Shown here: one piece after another, positions 26,164 through 35,549 of the stretch
Layout: each line of letters begins with the position of its first letter
Position numbering within the stretch: the stretch's first letter is position 1
Assembly: GCF_937996225.1 (NCBI RefSeq)
Contig: NZ_CALKTC010000031.1
Location: forward strand, 1 to 62,270
From: an uncultured Campylobacter sp.
GTDB taxonomy: Bacteria > Campylobacterota > Campylobacteria > Campylobacterales > Campylobacteraceae
DNA length: 62,270 bases
Direction: 5' to 3'
The notes under the pieces: generated by a model
Databases searched by the model: none
Seen by the model: only the letters and a program-made list of their open reading frames with translations
What the model was told of the DNA's origin: nothing
Program-made: the position numbers and the translations under genes

Positions 26164-27009
26164 TTACGATAACACTAGCACCGGTACAAGCGCATTGTGC
26201 AAGATATCCTCGGAGACGCTGCCTAAAAAGAGCTTTTTGAAAAAGCCCTTCGTAAAGGCACCGGTAGCGATGAGATCGAGGTTATTGGCGCGGCGATATT
26301 TGATGATCTCATCGGCGGGAACTTCGGCTTGGATGAATTTGAAAGTGGCGTTTTGAGTGCCTAAAATTTCTCGCGCCAGATCCAGCGTCCGCTCGCCCTC
26401 TGGGGCACCCGCATTGATGTGCAAGACATGCTTATGTGCGCTCGCAAGAAGCTTTGAGCTCTTTATAAACTCAAGCGTGCGTTTCGCCGCGTCAGTGCCG
26501 TCAAACGCAATGAGCACGGAGTTAATAGGTGAAAATTCCTTATTCACGAGCAGCGACGGCACGTGAAGCTCCTTTATCAGCACGCTTGCATTAAAGCCTA
26601 CGTCCTCGTTATTTGAGCCCTTGATACCGAGTACAAAAATCTCGGCTTCATCCTTGTACTCGGCGATAACGTCGATAAAATCGCCATCTTTGATGATCTT
26701 ACTCGCCTTTACGCCCGCAGCAGTCGCAGCGCAGATATATTCATCCAGCATCGCTTCGGCTTCTTCGTGGTCCTTTTCCGCATCCACGCCGCCTAGTGTG
26801 GGACTTCCGTAGCTATTTGCAAGGATATCATTCTCTCCTAGGACGATCCCGCCTGCGGCTAGCCCATAAAAATTCTCACCAAGCTCCGGGATTTCAACCA
26901 CGTGAATAAACACGAGCTCGGCACCCAAGGTTTTAGCGACGTAAATTCCGTAATCTCTAACCGCCGGGGCAAGCGCATTTTGATCGACGCAAGTGATGAC
27001 CTTTTTCAT
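26164..27009 (-). CDS. Tandem universal stress protein
   Basis: A 281-residue protein of two UspA-like domains (about 1-145 and 155-281). The second domain has the ATP-binding-type pattern TGAFTKGFFKKLFLGSVSEDIL, while the first has a looser GIKGSN version, so nucleotide binding may rest on the C-terminal half. Such proteins help survival in stationary phase or under oxidative stress. AAGGACG precedes the ATG. It is separated from its neighbours by spacers on both sides and is probably transcribed alone. Confidence 0.88.
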   Translation of the reverse strand: MKKVITCVDQNALAPAVRDYGIYVAKTLGAELVFIHVVEIPELGENFYGLAAGGIVLGENDILANSYGSPTLGGVDAEKDHEEAEAMLDEYICAATAAGVKASKIIKDGDFIDVIAEYKDEAEIFVLGIKGSNNEDVGFNASVLIKELHVPSLLVNKEFSPINSVLIAFDGTDAAKRTLEFIKSSKLLASAHKHVLHINAGAPEGERTLDLAREILGTQNATFKFIQAEVPADEIIKYRRANNLDLIATGAFTKGFFKKLFLGSVSEDILHNALVPVLVLS

Positions 27010-27093
27010 TTTTCGTCCTTTTAAAGATAAAATTTTGACCGAAATAAGCTTATCAAATTTTGTATAAAAGTTATTTAAATTCGGCGGATTTGA

Positions 27094-27281
27094 ATGCGGC
27101 GCGGGCGATTTTGCAAAATTTCAAAGCCGTGCCGCAATAGGTTTGTGAGGCGTGGGCGCGCTTGTGGCAAGCAAGCTTAGGCTCAGCATGACAGCTAACG
27201 AGCAGTTGCAAAGTAGTAGCATAGTGGGCGACTAAAAAGCGTTGCGGACGCGGAAGGCAGGATGCAGCGCAGGCGATTTTG
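27094..27281. repeat. Diverged 20-bp direct repeat in a spacer
   Basis: Two copies of ATGC(G/A)GCGC(G/A)GGCGATTTTG at 27094-27113 and 27262-27281, 18 of 20 identical, in the 299-bp gene-less spacer between the stress protein and the SemiSWEET remnant. The segment between them is GC-rich, with no gene seen. Confidence 0.5.
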
Positions 27282-27308
27282 AAATTTATTAAGCCGCTAA
27301 AGGCGCGG

Positions 27309-27568
27309 TTAAAGCGCCGTTATTGCAGTTAGCAGCCCAAAGACGATCCCCGGGAAATTCGCTGCGGCGAGCGGATAGTCCTTTTTAGGCTTTAAAAGAC
27401 CGTAGCTGACCCATATCGTGCAGTTTATCGCAGCTGCAAGCGGTTGGAGAAACGGGACTTTGTTGCCGTCTAAATTTGCCATTATATGTTCGGCACATAA
27501 GATACGTACATGATGACCGACAGACATGTGCCTGCCCAAGCTAAAATTTCTGAATTTCTTTCGCTCAT
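27309..27568 (-). pseudogene. SemiSWEET sugar transporter, frameshifted
   Basis: A small three-helix sugar carrier of the SemiSWEET/PQ-loop family, normally about 85-90 residues. The C-terminal part MANLDGNKVPFLQPLAA and PLAAANFPGIVFGL is unmistakable. The N-terminal half begins at the ATG at 27568 (MSERNSEILAW, then MYVSYVPNI) in another frame. The frames would join as VPNI-MANLD if two bases of the TATATA-like run near 27482-27488 were removed. The interval is 260 bases, or 86 codons plus 2, which fits a dinucleotide slip. Probably inactive, unless the slip is phase variation. Confidence 0.82.
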
Positions 27569-27886
27569 CGGCTCTGCTTATTTTTAAGATACGTTTCAAA
27601 TTTACGAATGAAACGAAGCGGGATTTTAATAGTCCAAAGATAAGAAACAAATTAAAAGATAGCTAGAAACAGAATTTGACTTTAAATTTATCGCAGCGGC
27701 TTCTAGTCTCTCGCACCTGCGTAAATTTTAAAGCGGCGTTTGAGGCGCGCATTTTAAAAAAACAGAGAAATTTAAAACGCCGGACAATGGTTGAAATTTA
27801 AATTTCAAAGAGATAAAATTTAAGCGACGGCTACAGCTAAATTTAAGCAAAATTTTACAGGAAAATTACGGTAAAATTTTAAAAAT

Positions 27887-28078
27887 ATGAGAAGTAAATT
27901 TTATAATTTCTCGGACGTTAAAGATAGGAGGGTTTGTCCTAAATGCGGAGGCGAACTGCAAGATTATGCCGAGATAGAAAAATCGGATCAAATAGAAAAG
28001 AATAAAAAGCTTGAGAAATATTATAAATTTGAAAACGAGTGGCTAAAGACGATGCAAAATCGGCGCGATGAGGAATAA
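27887..28078 (+). CDS. Small protein with CPKCGG motif
   Basis: A possible gene for a 63-residue charged protein. VCPKCGGELQDY is half of a zinc-ribbon, and no second Cys pair follows, so zinc binding would need dimerisation. The rest is a Lys/Glu-rich helix. No good RBS precedes the ATG, and the leader is very AT-rich. It is the first of a run of plus-strand unknown genes. Existence is uncertain. Confidence 0.4.
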   Translation: MRSKFYNFSDVKDRRVCPKCGGELQDYAEIEKSDQIEKNKKLEKYYKFENEWLKTMQNRRDEE

Positions 28079-28190
28079 AATTTTAAAAGATAGGCGCCGC
28101 CTTAAGGTATAAATTAAAATTTAGACATATCCGTATGGGAATATTATAAGGCGTTATAAATAAAATTCCAGTAAAGGAGGTAAAAATAAT

Positions 28191-28559
28191 ATGAGAATTT
28201 CGGCATTAGCGCTAGTCGTATTTTGCATAGCAATATTTAGCGGCTGCAAGGATCTTTTGTTAACCAACCATTTTATTACTTATGGGAACGGGGGCGGCTA
28301 TGTCAGTACCTGCGAAACATTTTTTAGCGATTATCCCATAGGTGTCGAAAAACTTTATGAATTAAAGAGTAGAAATGATTTAAAAGCTCCGATATATATA
28401 ATAAAAGATGGAAATTTTACGATAGCAGATGTTAGAAAAGGAATATTTGGCGTCGTCCCTATCGAAAGCTGCAACGATAAATGGTGTAAAATTTACTATC
28501 CTTGCGGTGAAACGGAGTATTTCGTCAAGAAAGACGATATAGTAAAAAGAAAGTACTAG
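28191..28559 (+). CDS. Small lipoprotein, unknown function
   Basis: A 122-residue protein with a clear lipoprotein signal: MRISALALVVFCIAIFSGC, with lipobox FSGC and Cys at 19. The mature domain has four more Cys (CETFF, SCNDKWC, YPCGETEYF), suggesting disulfides, and an SH3-like strand-rich C-terminus (KIYYPCGETEYFVKK). A strong AAAGGAGGT precedes the ATG. It should be anchored in the inner or outer membrane facing the periplasm. The family is not recognised. Confidence 0.75.
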   Translation: MRISALALVVFCIAIFSGCKDLLLTNHFITYGNGGGYVSTCETFFSDYPIGVEKLYELKSRNDLKAPIYIIKDGNFTIADVRKGIFGVVPIESCNDKWCKIYYPCGETEYFVKKDDIVKRKY

Positions 28560-28680
28560 CCGTCAGGCGAAAGATGCTTGGCGCGGATTTTAAAATTTCA
28601 ATACGCGCAGAGTATCCAAGCGAGCATAACGTAAATTTAAAGCGGGTTGAGAAAGCAAATAAAACAAGAAGGATTCAAAA

Positions 28681-29409
28681 ATGAAAAGCGTAAAAGGTAT
28701 TTTCCGCTATCTTTTTCCGGTAAGAGATGGACGAGAACTGTATTGGATTAAAATTCCAAAAGGGCAAAGCGGTCGTTTTGGAAAAGAATTTATATTCGAG
28801 CCCGAATCGATTGCGAAATCGGACGCGCAAAAACTAGATCTAAAAATAGATCCAAAGCTTTTAAGCGATAAGCGAATTAAATTTCATATACGCGATATGT
28901 ATTATAAGACATATTATGAGATAACATCTTTCGGTATCGATGAGAGCTACGCCGATTCGCGGCAAATAGATCTTGATTTGGAAGACATAAAACAAATTGT
29001 AAAATCGGATGCAGACGATCCTTATTATGTATATGGCTATAGCTTAAACATAGAGCAGATGAGATCTTTTGGATGCCTTGATATGGTTAAGCCCGGTTTT
29101 TCATACTTCTTTGGTTCCTCTGCCGGCCATGAAAGAATAATCAAAGCTCCAAATAGTGGCGATAAAAATATAAAAGGCTGCTATATAAATGTCTTTGATA
29201 GCGATACGGAAGCCTTTTACGTGGCGTTATTGGACGTTAAGCTGCCTTTTAGCGAAGTTGCAAAAATAGTCGCTCCGCTGAGCATAGAGTCAAATATCCA
29301 CTATTCTTATAGCCTCTCCGAAGAACAGATTATAAAATTGGGATTTCCTGAAATTTTAAAAGAAAATGGCGGCAAAATCGACGCTCAAATATCGGTAGAG
29401 ATAGCATAA
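28681..29409 (+). CDS. Hypothetical protein with two internal repeats
   Basis: A 242-residue soluble protein without signal peptide. Residues about 71-139 and 166-230 are diverged copies of one module. LEDIKQIV aligns with FSEVAKIV, YVYGYSLNIEQMRSFG with IHYSYSLSEEQIIKLG, and CLDMVKPG with FPEILKENG. The first 65 residues form a separate N-terminal part. I do not recognise the family. RBS AGAAGGA is good. It lies between the lipoprotein and the DUF4272 gene on the same strand. A cytoplasmic role, possibly immunity-like, is only a guess from the neighbourhood. Confidence 0.75.
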   Translation: MKSVKGIFRYLFPVRDGRELYWIKIPKGQSGRFGKEFIFEPESIAKSDAQKLDLKIDPKLLSDKRIKFHIRDMYYKTYYEITSFGIDESYADSRQIDLDLEDIKQIVKSDADDPYYVYGYSLNIEQMRSFGCLDMVKPGFSYFFGSSAGHERIIKAPNSGDKNIKGCYINVFDSDTEAFYVALLDVKLPFSEVAKIVAPLSIESNIHYSYSLSEEQIIKLGFPEILKENGGKIDAQISVEIA

Positions 29410-29543
29410 TCTCATAATTTAAAATTTAGCCGTTAAAAGGATTAAATAATGCAGCCCAAAATTAGAAATTTATGCGTATCACTGGAAAATAAAATTTTAA
29501 ATTGACATGCGTTTAAATTTTAAAATTTAAGCGCCCTTTTTGT

Positions 29544-29549
29544 TATAAT
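29544..29549 (+). promoter_or_regulatory. -10 element of the DUF4272 gene
   Basis: TATAAT preceded by TGT (extended -10), 25 bases before the ATG at 29575. A TTGACA lies at 29502 but is too far upstream (36-base spacing) to pair with it. Confidence 0.55.
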
Positions 29550-29574
29550 TTCATCAAATTTAAAAGGAGAGACG

Positions 29575-30318
29575 ATGGCTTTGTTAAATCTTTTCAAAAA
29601 AGGCGGCAAAAATAGCGCAAACGCCGCAAAGATCGGCAAGACCGCGCAGGAGCGCAAGGATATAAGCATCGAAATTTTAAAATCGCAGGGCGTGCCGTAT
29701 ATAGATCATCTGCCGCTACGGTACGAGACGGACGAGGTCACCCCGCGCGAAAAGGACGAAGTCGTCGCCCGCGCGATCTGCTCGTACGCGGCGATAATGT
29801 GTGCCTGCTCGATCAGGGACGAGGGCAAGTTCGCGGATGAGGATAAGCAGGGCGTGCAGGGCTTTCTTACGAACCGCTACGGCTGCATAGACAAGCTCAC
29901 GCGCATGGAGCGCCGCGTCACGCAGGGCGAGGCAAGCCGCGACGAGGCCGTAAATATGGGCTGGAAATACGAGTCGCTGTGGGCGCTGATGTGGGCCATG
30001 GGGCTCGTGGAGGAGCTTAGCTTCCCGAGCGAGATCTGCGACTGCGCCTTTGTGATGGACACCTTTAGCGGCGGCGATTTTTCTGCGCGCGTGAAGCTGC
30101 GTGACACGGATGAAATTTTGCAGGCGCTCGATCTCATCTACCGCTACCACTGGGCGTGCGTCAATGCCCGCGTGCACGGCACGGACAGCGCGGGGCTCGA
30201 CGAAGAGGTCGTGATGGAGAGACGCGGCGGGCTAGAGTGGCTGTGCTGCAAGGGGGACGAAAACGATAATCTAACTGACGAATATAATGCGTGGGATTAT
30301 CCGGACTTGAATACTTAG
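29575..30318 (+). CDS. DUF4272-domain protein
   Basis: A 247-residue cytoplasmic protein of the DUF4272 family, function unknown. Family landmarks are WKYESLWALMWAMGLVEEL in the middle, ALDLIYRYHWACVNAR and GLDEEVVMERRGGLEWL. The N-terminal 40 residues (LLNLFKKGG) look like an extension. AAAGGAGAG precedes the ATG, and an extended -10 lies upstream, so it has its own promoter. It is more GC-rich than the two genes before it. DUF4272 genes often occur in strain-variable regions. No toxin gene is adjacent. Confidence 0.82.
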   Translation: MALLNLFKKGGKNSANAAKIGKTAQERKDISIEILKSQGVPYIDHLPLRYETDEVTPREKDEVVARAICSYAAIMCACSIRDEGKFADEDKQGVQGFLTNRYGCIDKLTRMERRVTQGEASRDEAVNMGWKYESLWALMWAMGLVEELSFPSEICDCAFVMDTFSGGDFSARVKLRDTDEILQALDLIYRYHWACVNARVHGTDSAGLDEEVVMERRGGLEWLCCKGDENDNLTDEYNAWDYPDLNT

Positions 30319-30882
30319 CGGCGTGTCTTTTTCCTTTATGCATCGTTGGAAATTTCGCCGAATTTCAGTCACGTATTATAATATACGCTTCTTCATTCGG
30401 CTCATTTCCGCCTCGTCTAAAGAAAAATAGCGCGCCTTATCTTTGCGCGCGTTGTCTCGCTTTACTATACGTCGTTGCATCTAAAATTTGCTCGGTCACG
30501 TATTGCATATATGCTCCCATCGCAAATTTCATCCGCGCCTCATCTAGTTTCGCAATACTGCCGCCTGTATTTTTGCGCTAAAATTTAACCCCGATCGCGC
30601 GCTGTTTTTTCAAATCATAATATGCGTGGGTAGATAAAAAGTACGCCGAATATGAGATAAATTTATAAATTAATTGGAGATAGAATTTTAAAATTATATT
30701 GCGAACTGCGCAAGAAATATCGCAAACGCGATCCGCCGAAATTCAGACGTAGCCTGCTAAATTTCAAGGCGCCGTGGAATTTTATAATTTAAAGTTGCGG
30801 GCGGGCAAGGCGCCCGTCCGCGTATTTTAAGCCCGCTAAATTTAAGCGAACAGATGTCTGCACCGCAGACCTAGAAATTGCA
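30319..30882. other. Gene-less region with protein-like remnants
   Basis: No intact gene. On the minus strand two diverged copies of a peptide pattern occur: LDEARMKF...MQYVTEQIL (about 30492-30545) and LDEAEMSRMKKRIL-stop-YVTEI (about 30366-30420). They look like pieces of a decayed tandem-duplicated gene. The right end holds a GC-rich stretch with partial hairpins after tpx (30797-30830), a weak tpx terminator candidate without a U-tract. Confidence 0.45.
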
Positions 30883-31413
30883 TCAGCTCTGCGTCGCAAC
30901 GCTTCCGCTCGCAAACGCCGCTGCATTGAGCGCCGCGTCGTAATCGGGTTCATCTACTATGTCGTCCGTGATCTGCTTGTAGGCGATCTTGCCTGCGGTG
31001 TCCACGACGAAAACCGCGCGGCACGTTAGCCCCGCAAGCGCGCCGTCCGCGACCAGCACGCCGTATGCGCGCGCAAACTCCTTATCGCGAAAATCGCTTA
31101 GGGTGCGTAAATTTTTGATCCCCTCGGTAGAGCAGAACCTGCCCGCGGCAAACGGCAGATCCATCGAAACCACGAAAACCTCGGTATTTTTTATACTCGC
31201 GGCGCGCTCGTTAAATTTGCGCGTCTCGGTCGCGCACACGTCCGTATCCAGAGACGGCACGGCGATGATGACCTGCGCCTTGCCCGTGCCGCCGCCGACT
31301 TTGACCTCGCTAAGATCGGCCGCGACCAGACTAACCTCTGGCGCCTTATCTCCAAGCTTAAGCTCGTTGCCTGACAGGCCGATGCTTACGCCTTGCAATT
31401 TGGTTTGTTGCAT
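30883..31413 (-). CDS. tpx: Thiol peroxidase (atypical 2-Cys peroxiredoxin)
   Basis: Periplasmic or cytoplasmic peroxidase that reduces hydroperoxides with thioredoxin. The 176 residues have the peroxidatic Cys in PSLDTDVCATETRKF and the resolving Cys in GRFCSTEGI about 34 residues later, the Tpx spacing. FLSxDxPF-type residues are present as VVSMDLPFA. AAAGGAAAA precedes the ATG. It stands alone between two gene-less regions. Confidence 0.95.
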   Translation of the reverse strand: MQQTKLQGVSIGLSGNELKLGDKAPEVSLVAADLSEVKVGGGTGKAQVIIAVPSLDTDVCATETRKFNERAASIKNTEVFVVSMDLPFAAGRFCSTEGIKNLRTLSDFRDKEFARAYGVLVADGALAGLTCRAVFVVDTAGKIAYKQITDDIVDEPDYDAALNAAAFASGSVATQS

Positions 31414-31497
31414 GATTTTCCTTTGTTTTAAAATATCTGAAACGGGCGCATCATAGCCTGCGAAAGCAAACGCCTGCTAAATCCGAAAACAGGCGGG

Positions 31498-31725
31498 CTA
31501 GAGCGCCAGCTCGGCCGATATGATCGGCGCGTAGATCGCTGCGTTAAGATGAAATTTTATGGCGCAAAGCGGCAGCACAATTAAAGCCCCCGAGAATACC
31601 GCTACTCGCATAAAGCACTGATGGTCGCGATCTGATATAAGTCTATGATAGTTGCGCTCCGCCTTAAGGCTGTGCCGAAGATAAAATTTCGCCCCGTTTG
31701 CGGCGATTTTGTCCGTAAATAAAAA
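31498..31725 (-). pseudogene. Possible remnant of a small membrane protein
   Basis: A minus-strand frame of 75 codons stays open but has only a late ATG. Its translation has a basic segment (AKFYLRHSLKAERNYHRL), then a hydrophobic stretch typical of a membrane helix (MRVAVFSGALIVLPLCAI). It ends at TAG. This reads like the C-terminal part of a lost gene. No family assigned. Confidence 0.35.
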
Positions 31726-31974
31726 TCAAAGCCATAGCGCTGTATGTGCACTTTACCTGCGAAAGAAAGAAATCACTAGTAAAACGACAGGTGCGGCATC
31801 ATGAGCGCGTTTTAAGTTATGTTTTGAATTTTTAAATTTAATTGAAATTTTTTGATCTAAATTTGCAATCTACAGAAATCAAAATTTATGGGTTGAAATT
31901 TTATTTGAAGCTAGAGCGTGAGTTAAAATTTTGGCTTGTAAAGCAGGTTAAATTTTAAGTACTATTTTAAAATT

Positions 31975-32021
31975 TAAAAAAGCGCCGGGGTTGGCGATAA
32001 AACTATCGCCGCACCCTAGCG
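31975..32021 (-). terminator. Rho-independent terminator of fusA
   Basis: Minus-strand hairpin about 10 bases after the fusA stop. The inner stem is GGCGATA/TATCGCC with a 4-base loop, with outer pairing of GGGT with ACCC, then six T. It ends the rpsL-rpsG-fusA unit. Confidence 0.85.
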
Positions 32022-32030
32022 TCCGTTAAA

Positions 32031-34106
<2,076 letters not shown>

Positions 34107-34115
34107 GATGCCCTC

Positions 34116-34586
34116 CTACCAACGATAATGCGCAAAAGCTTTGTTGGCTTCTGCCATCTTGTAGGTGTCTTCTTTCTTTTTAAATGAAGAGCCTTTAGAA
34201 TTTGCGGCGTCCATAAGCTCGTAAGCCAGGCGCTCTATCATCGTGCGCTCGCTTCTTTTTCTTGCAAAAGAGATGATCCAGCGAATAGCCAAAGCCTGCT
34301 GTCGAGCTGGCCTGACCTCGATCGGAACCTGGTACGTAGCGCCGCCTACACGACGAGATTTTACCTCCATCAAAGGCTTAACGTTATCGATGGCATCGTT
34401 AAAAATTTCGATGCCTTTCTTCTCACCGCCTTTATTGTCGATGAAATTTAAGGCGCCGTACATAATCTCGGTAGCGACGCTCTTTTTGCCATCGAACATA
34501 AGCGAATTAATAAATTTTGTGATTACTTTGCTGTCATAAATCGGATCAGGCATAACTTCCCTAACGGGAGCTTTTCTTCTTCTCAT
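34116..34586 (-). CDS. rpsG: 30S ribosomal protein S7
   Basis: Primary binder of the 16S 3' major domain and, in many bacteria, repressor of the str operon. The 156 residues begin MRRRKAPVREVMPDPIY, with VTKFINSLM-type and MEVKSRRVGGATYQVPIEVRP segments conserved. RBS AAGGAA. It lies 69 bases after rpsL and 9 before fusA. Confidence 0.98.
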   Translation of the reverse strand: MRRRKAPVREVMPDPIYDSKVITKFINSLMFDGKKSVATEIMYGALNFIDNKGGEKKGIEIFNDAIDNVKPLMEVKSRRVGGATYQVPIEVRPARQQALAIRWIISFARKRSERTMIERLAYELMDAANSKGSSFKKKEDTYKMAEANKAFAHYRW

Positions 34587-34655
34587 TTTATTCCTTCAAA
34601 TTTTAAAATTTTACTCAAACTCGGCAAAATCTAGTGCCGGTCTGTTTCGGCTAAA

Positions 34656-35030
34656 CTATTTTTTAGGTCGTTTAGCACCGTATTTTGATCTTGCAACGGT
34701 TCGTTTCGCAACGCCTGCAGTATCGAGCGCACCGCGGACGATGTGATATTTAACGCCCGGTAGGTCCTTTACACGACCACCACGAACTAGCACGATGGAG
34801 TGCTCTTGTAGATTGTGACCTTCACCGCCTATATAGCTGATGACTTCAAATCCGCTAGTAAGCCTTACTTTGGCAACTTTACGAAGCGCTGAGTTTGGCT
34901 TTTTAGGGGTCGTAGTATAAACCTTAGTACAAACTCCTCTTCGTTGAGGGCAATTCTTTAGCGCCGGGGACTTCGATTTCTCGGTAATCTTCTTGCGCTC
35001 TTTTCTGACCAATTGATTTATGGTTGGCAC
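34656..35030 (-). CDS. rpsL: 30S ribosomal protein S12
   Basis: Decoding-centre protein of 124 residues. PTINQLVRKERKK, TTTPKKPNSALRKVAKVRL and RGGRVKDLPGVKYH are conserved. The two lysines whose change gives streptomycin resistance (in TPKKPNSA and GRVKDLPG) are wild type. The start is GTG, preceded by GGAAAGAT. An ATG two bases upstream is out of frame. It opens the rpsL-rpsG-fusA operon with a -10 at 35069. Confidence 0.97.
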   Translation of the reverse strand: MPTINQLVRKERKKITEKSKSPALKNCPQRRGVCTKVYTTTPKKPNSALRKVAKVRLTSGFEVISYIGGEGHNLQEHSIVLVRGGRVKDLPGVKYHIVRGALDTAGVAKRTVARSKYGAKRPKK

Positions 35031-35068
35031 ATCTTTCCTTTCACAAAAATTTATTCAAAAAGATTTGG

Positions 35069-35074
35069 ATTATA
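35069..35074 (-). promoter_or_regulatory. -10 element of the rpsL operon
   Basis: TATAAT on the minus strand, about 39 bases before the rpsL GTG. A short leader of about 30 bases follows. No consensus -35. Confidence 0.6.
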
Positions 35075-35113
35075 CTTTGTTTAAACTTACAGAAACGTAA
35101 ATTTAACTAAATT

Positions 35114-35503
35114 TTAATCTCTAATCAGTACAAACTCTCCGCCGCCGCAGATCACTAAGCAGATCGCAGCGGAAAGATACAGATATACGATTTCCAGCTC
35201 AAATCCGCCCACGCCGGTAAGCGCGCTCAACGGAGTATGTAGGACATATATTATCATGAGCACGTTTGCGATCACAAGCAGAGCGCCTATGCGGCAAAAT
35301 ACGCCTATGATTATCATCGCTGGCGCCAGCACCTCGCCTACGTACGCGCCGTAAGCCACTAAATCTGGAATTCCTCTGGCTACCAACATCGATTTTACGC
35401 CGTCTATGCCGTGAGTAAGCTTAAAAATTCCGTGCATTAAAAGACAAACTCCAAGCCCCAACCTGACAAACAACAGACCGAAATTTATGTTGATCATATT
35501 CAT
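35114..35503 (-). CDS. DoxX-family membrane protein
   Basis: A 129-residue protein with four membrane helices, of the DoxX/DoxD-like family. LGLGVCLLMHGIFKLTHG at the N-terminus and GAYVGEVLAPAMIIIGVF are the typical family segments. Members are tied to sulfur or thiol redox chemistry or to membrane-associated oxidoreductases, but function here is unknown. AGGATGAG precedes the ATG. It sits between rpoC and rpsL, 46 bases after rpoC, and may be read through from rpoBC. Confidence 0.85.
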   Translation of the reverse strand: MNMININFGLLFVRLGLGVCLLMHGIFKLTHGIDGVKSMLVARGIPDLVAYGAYVGEVLAPAMIIIGVFCRIGALLVIANVLMIIYVLHTPLSALTGVGGFELEIVYLYLSAAICLVICGGGEFVLIRD

Positions 35504-35549
35504 GTCTCATCCTTTAAATTTAGGTAAATTTAGGGCTTTTTGCCCTAAA

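Larger units (their letters stand above)
31414..32030. other. Gene-less spacer between tpx and fusA
   Basis: Apart from a possible gene fragment (31498-31725) and the fusA terminator, nothing is recognised. The part at 31790-31975 is very AT-rich with AAATTT-type repeats. Confidence 0.5.

Noticed and set aside
29502..29549. TTGACA paired with TATAAT before the DUF4272 gene
   Set aside because: Spacing is 36 bases, too long for a sigma-70 -35/-10 pair. Only the extended -10 was kept.
30291..30581. 96-codon plus-strand frame after the DUF4272 gene
   Set aside because: It overlaps the end of the DUF4272 gene and lies opposite the better protein-like remnants on the minus strand.
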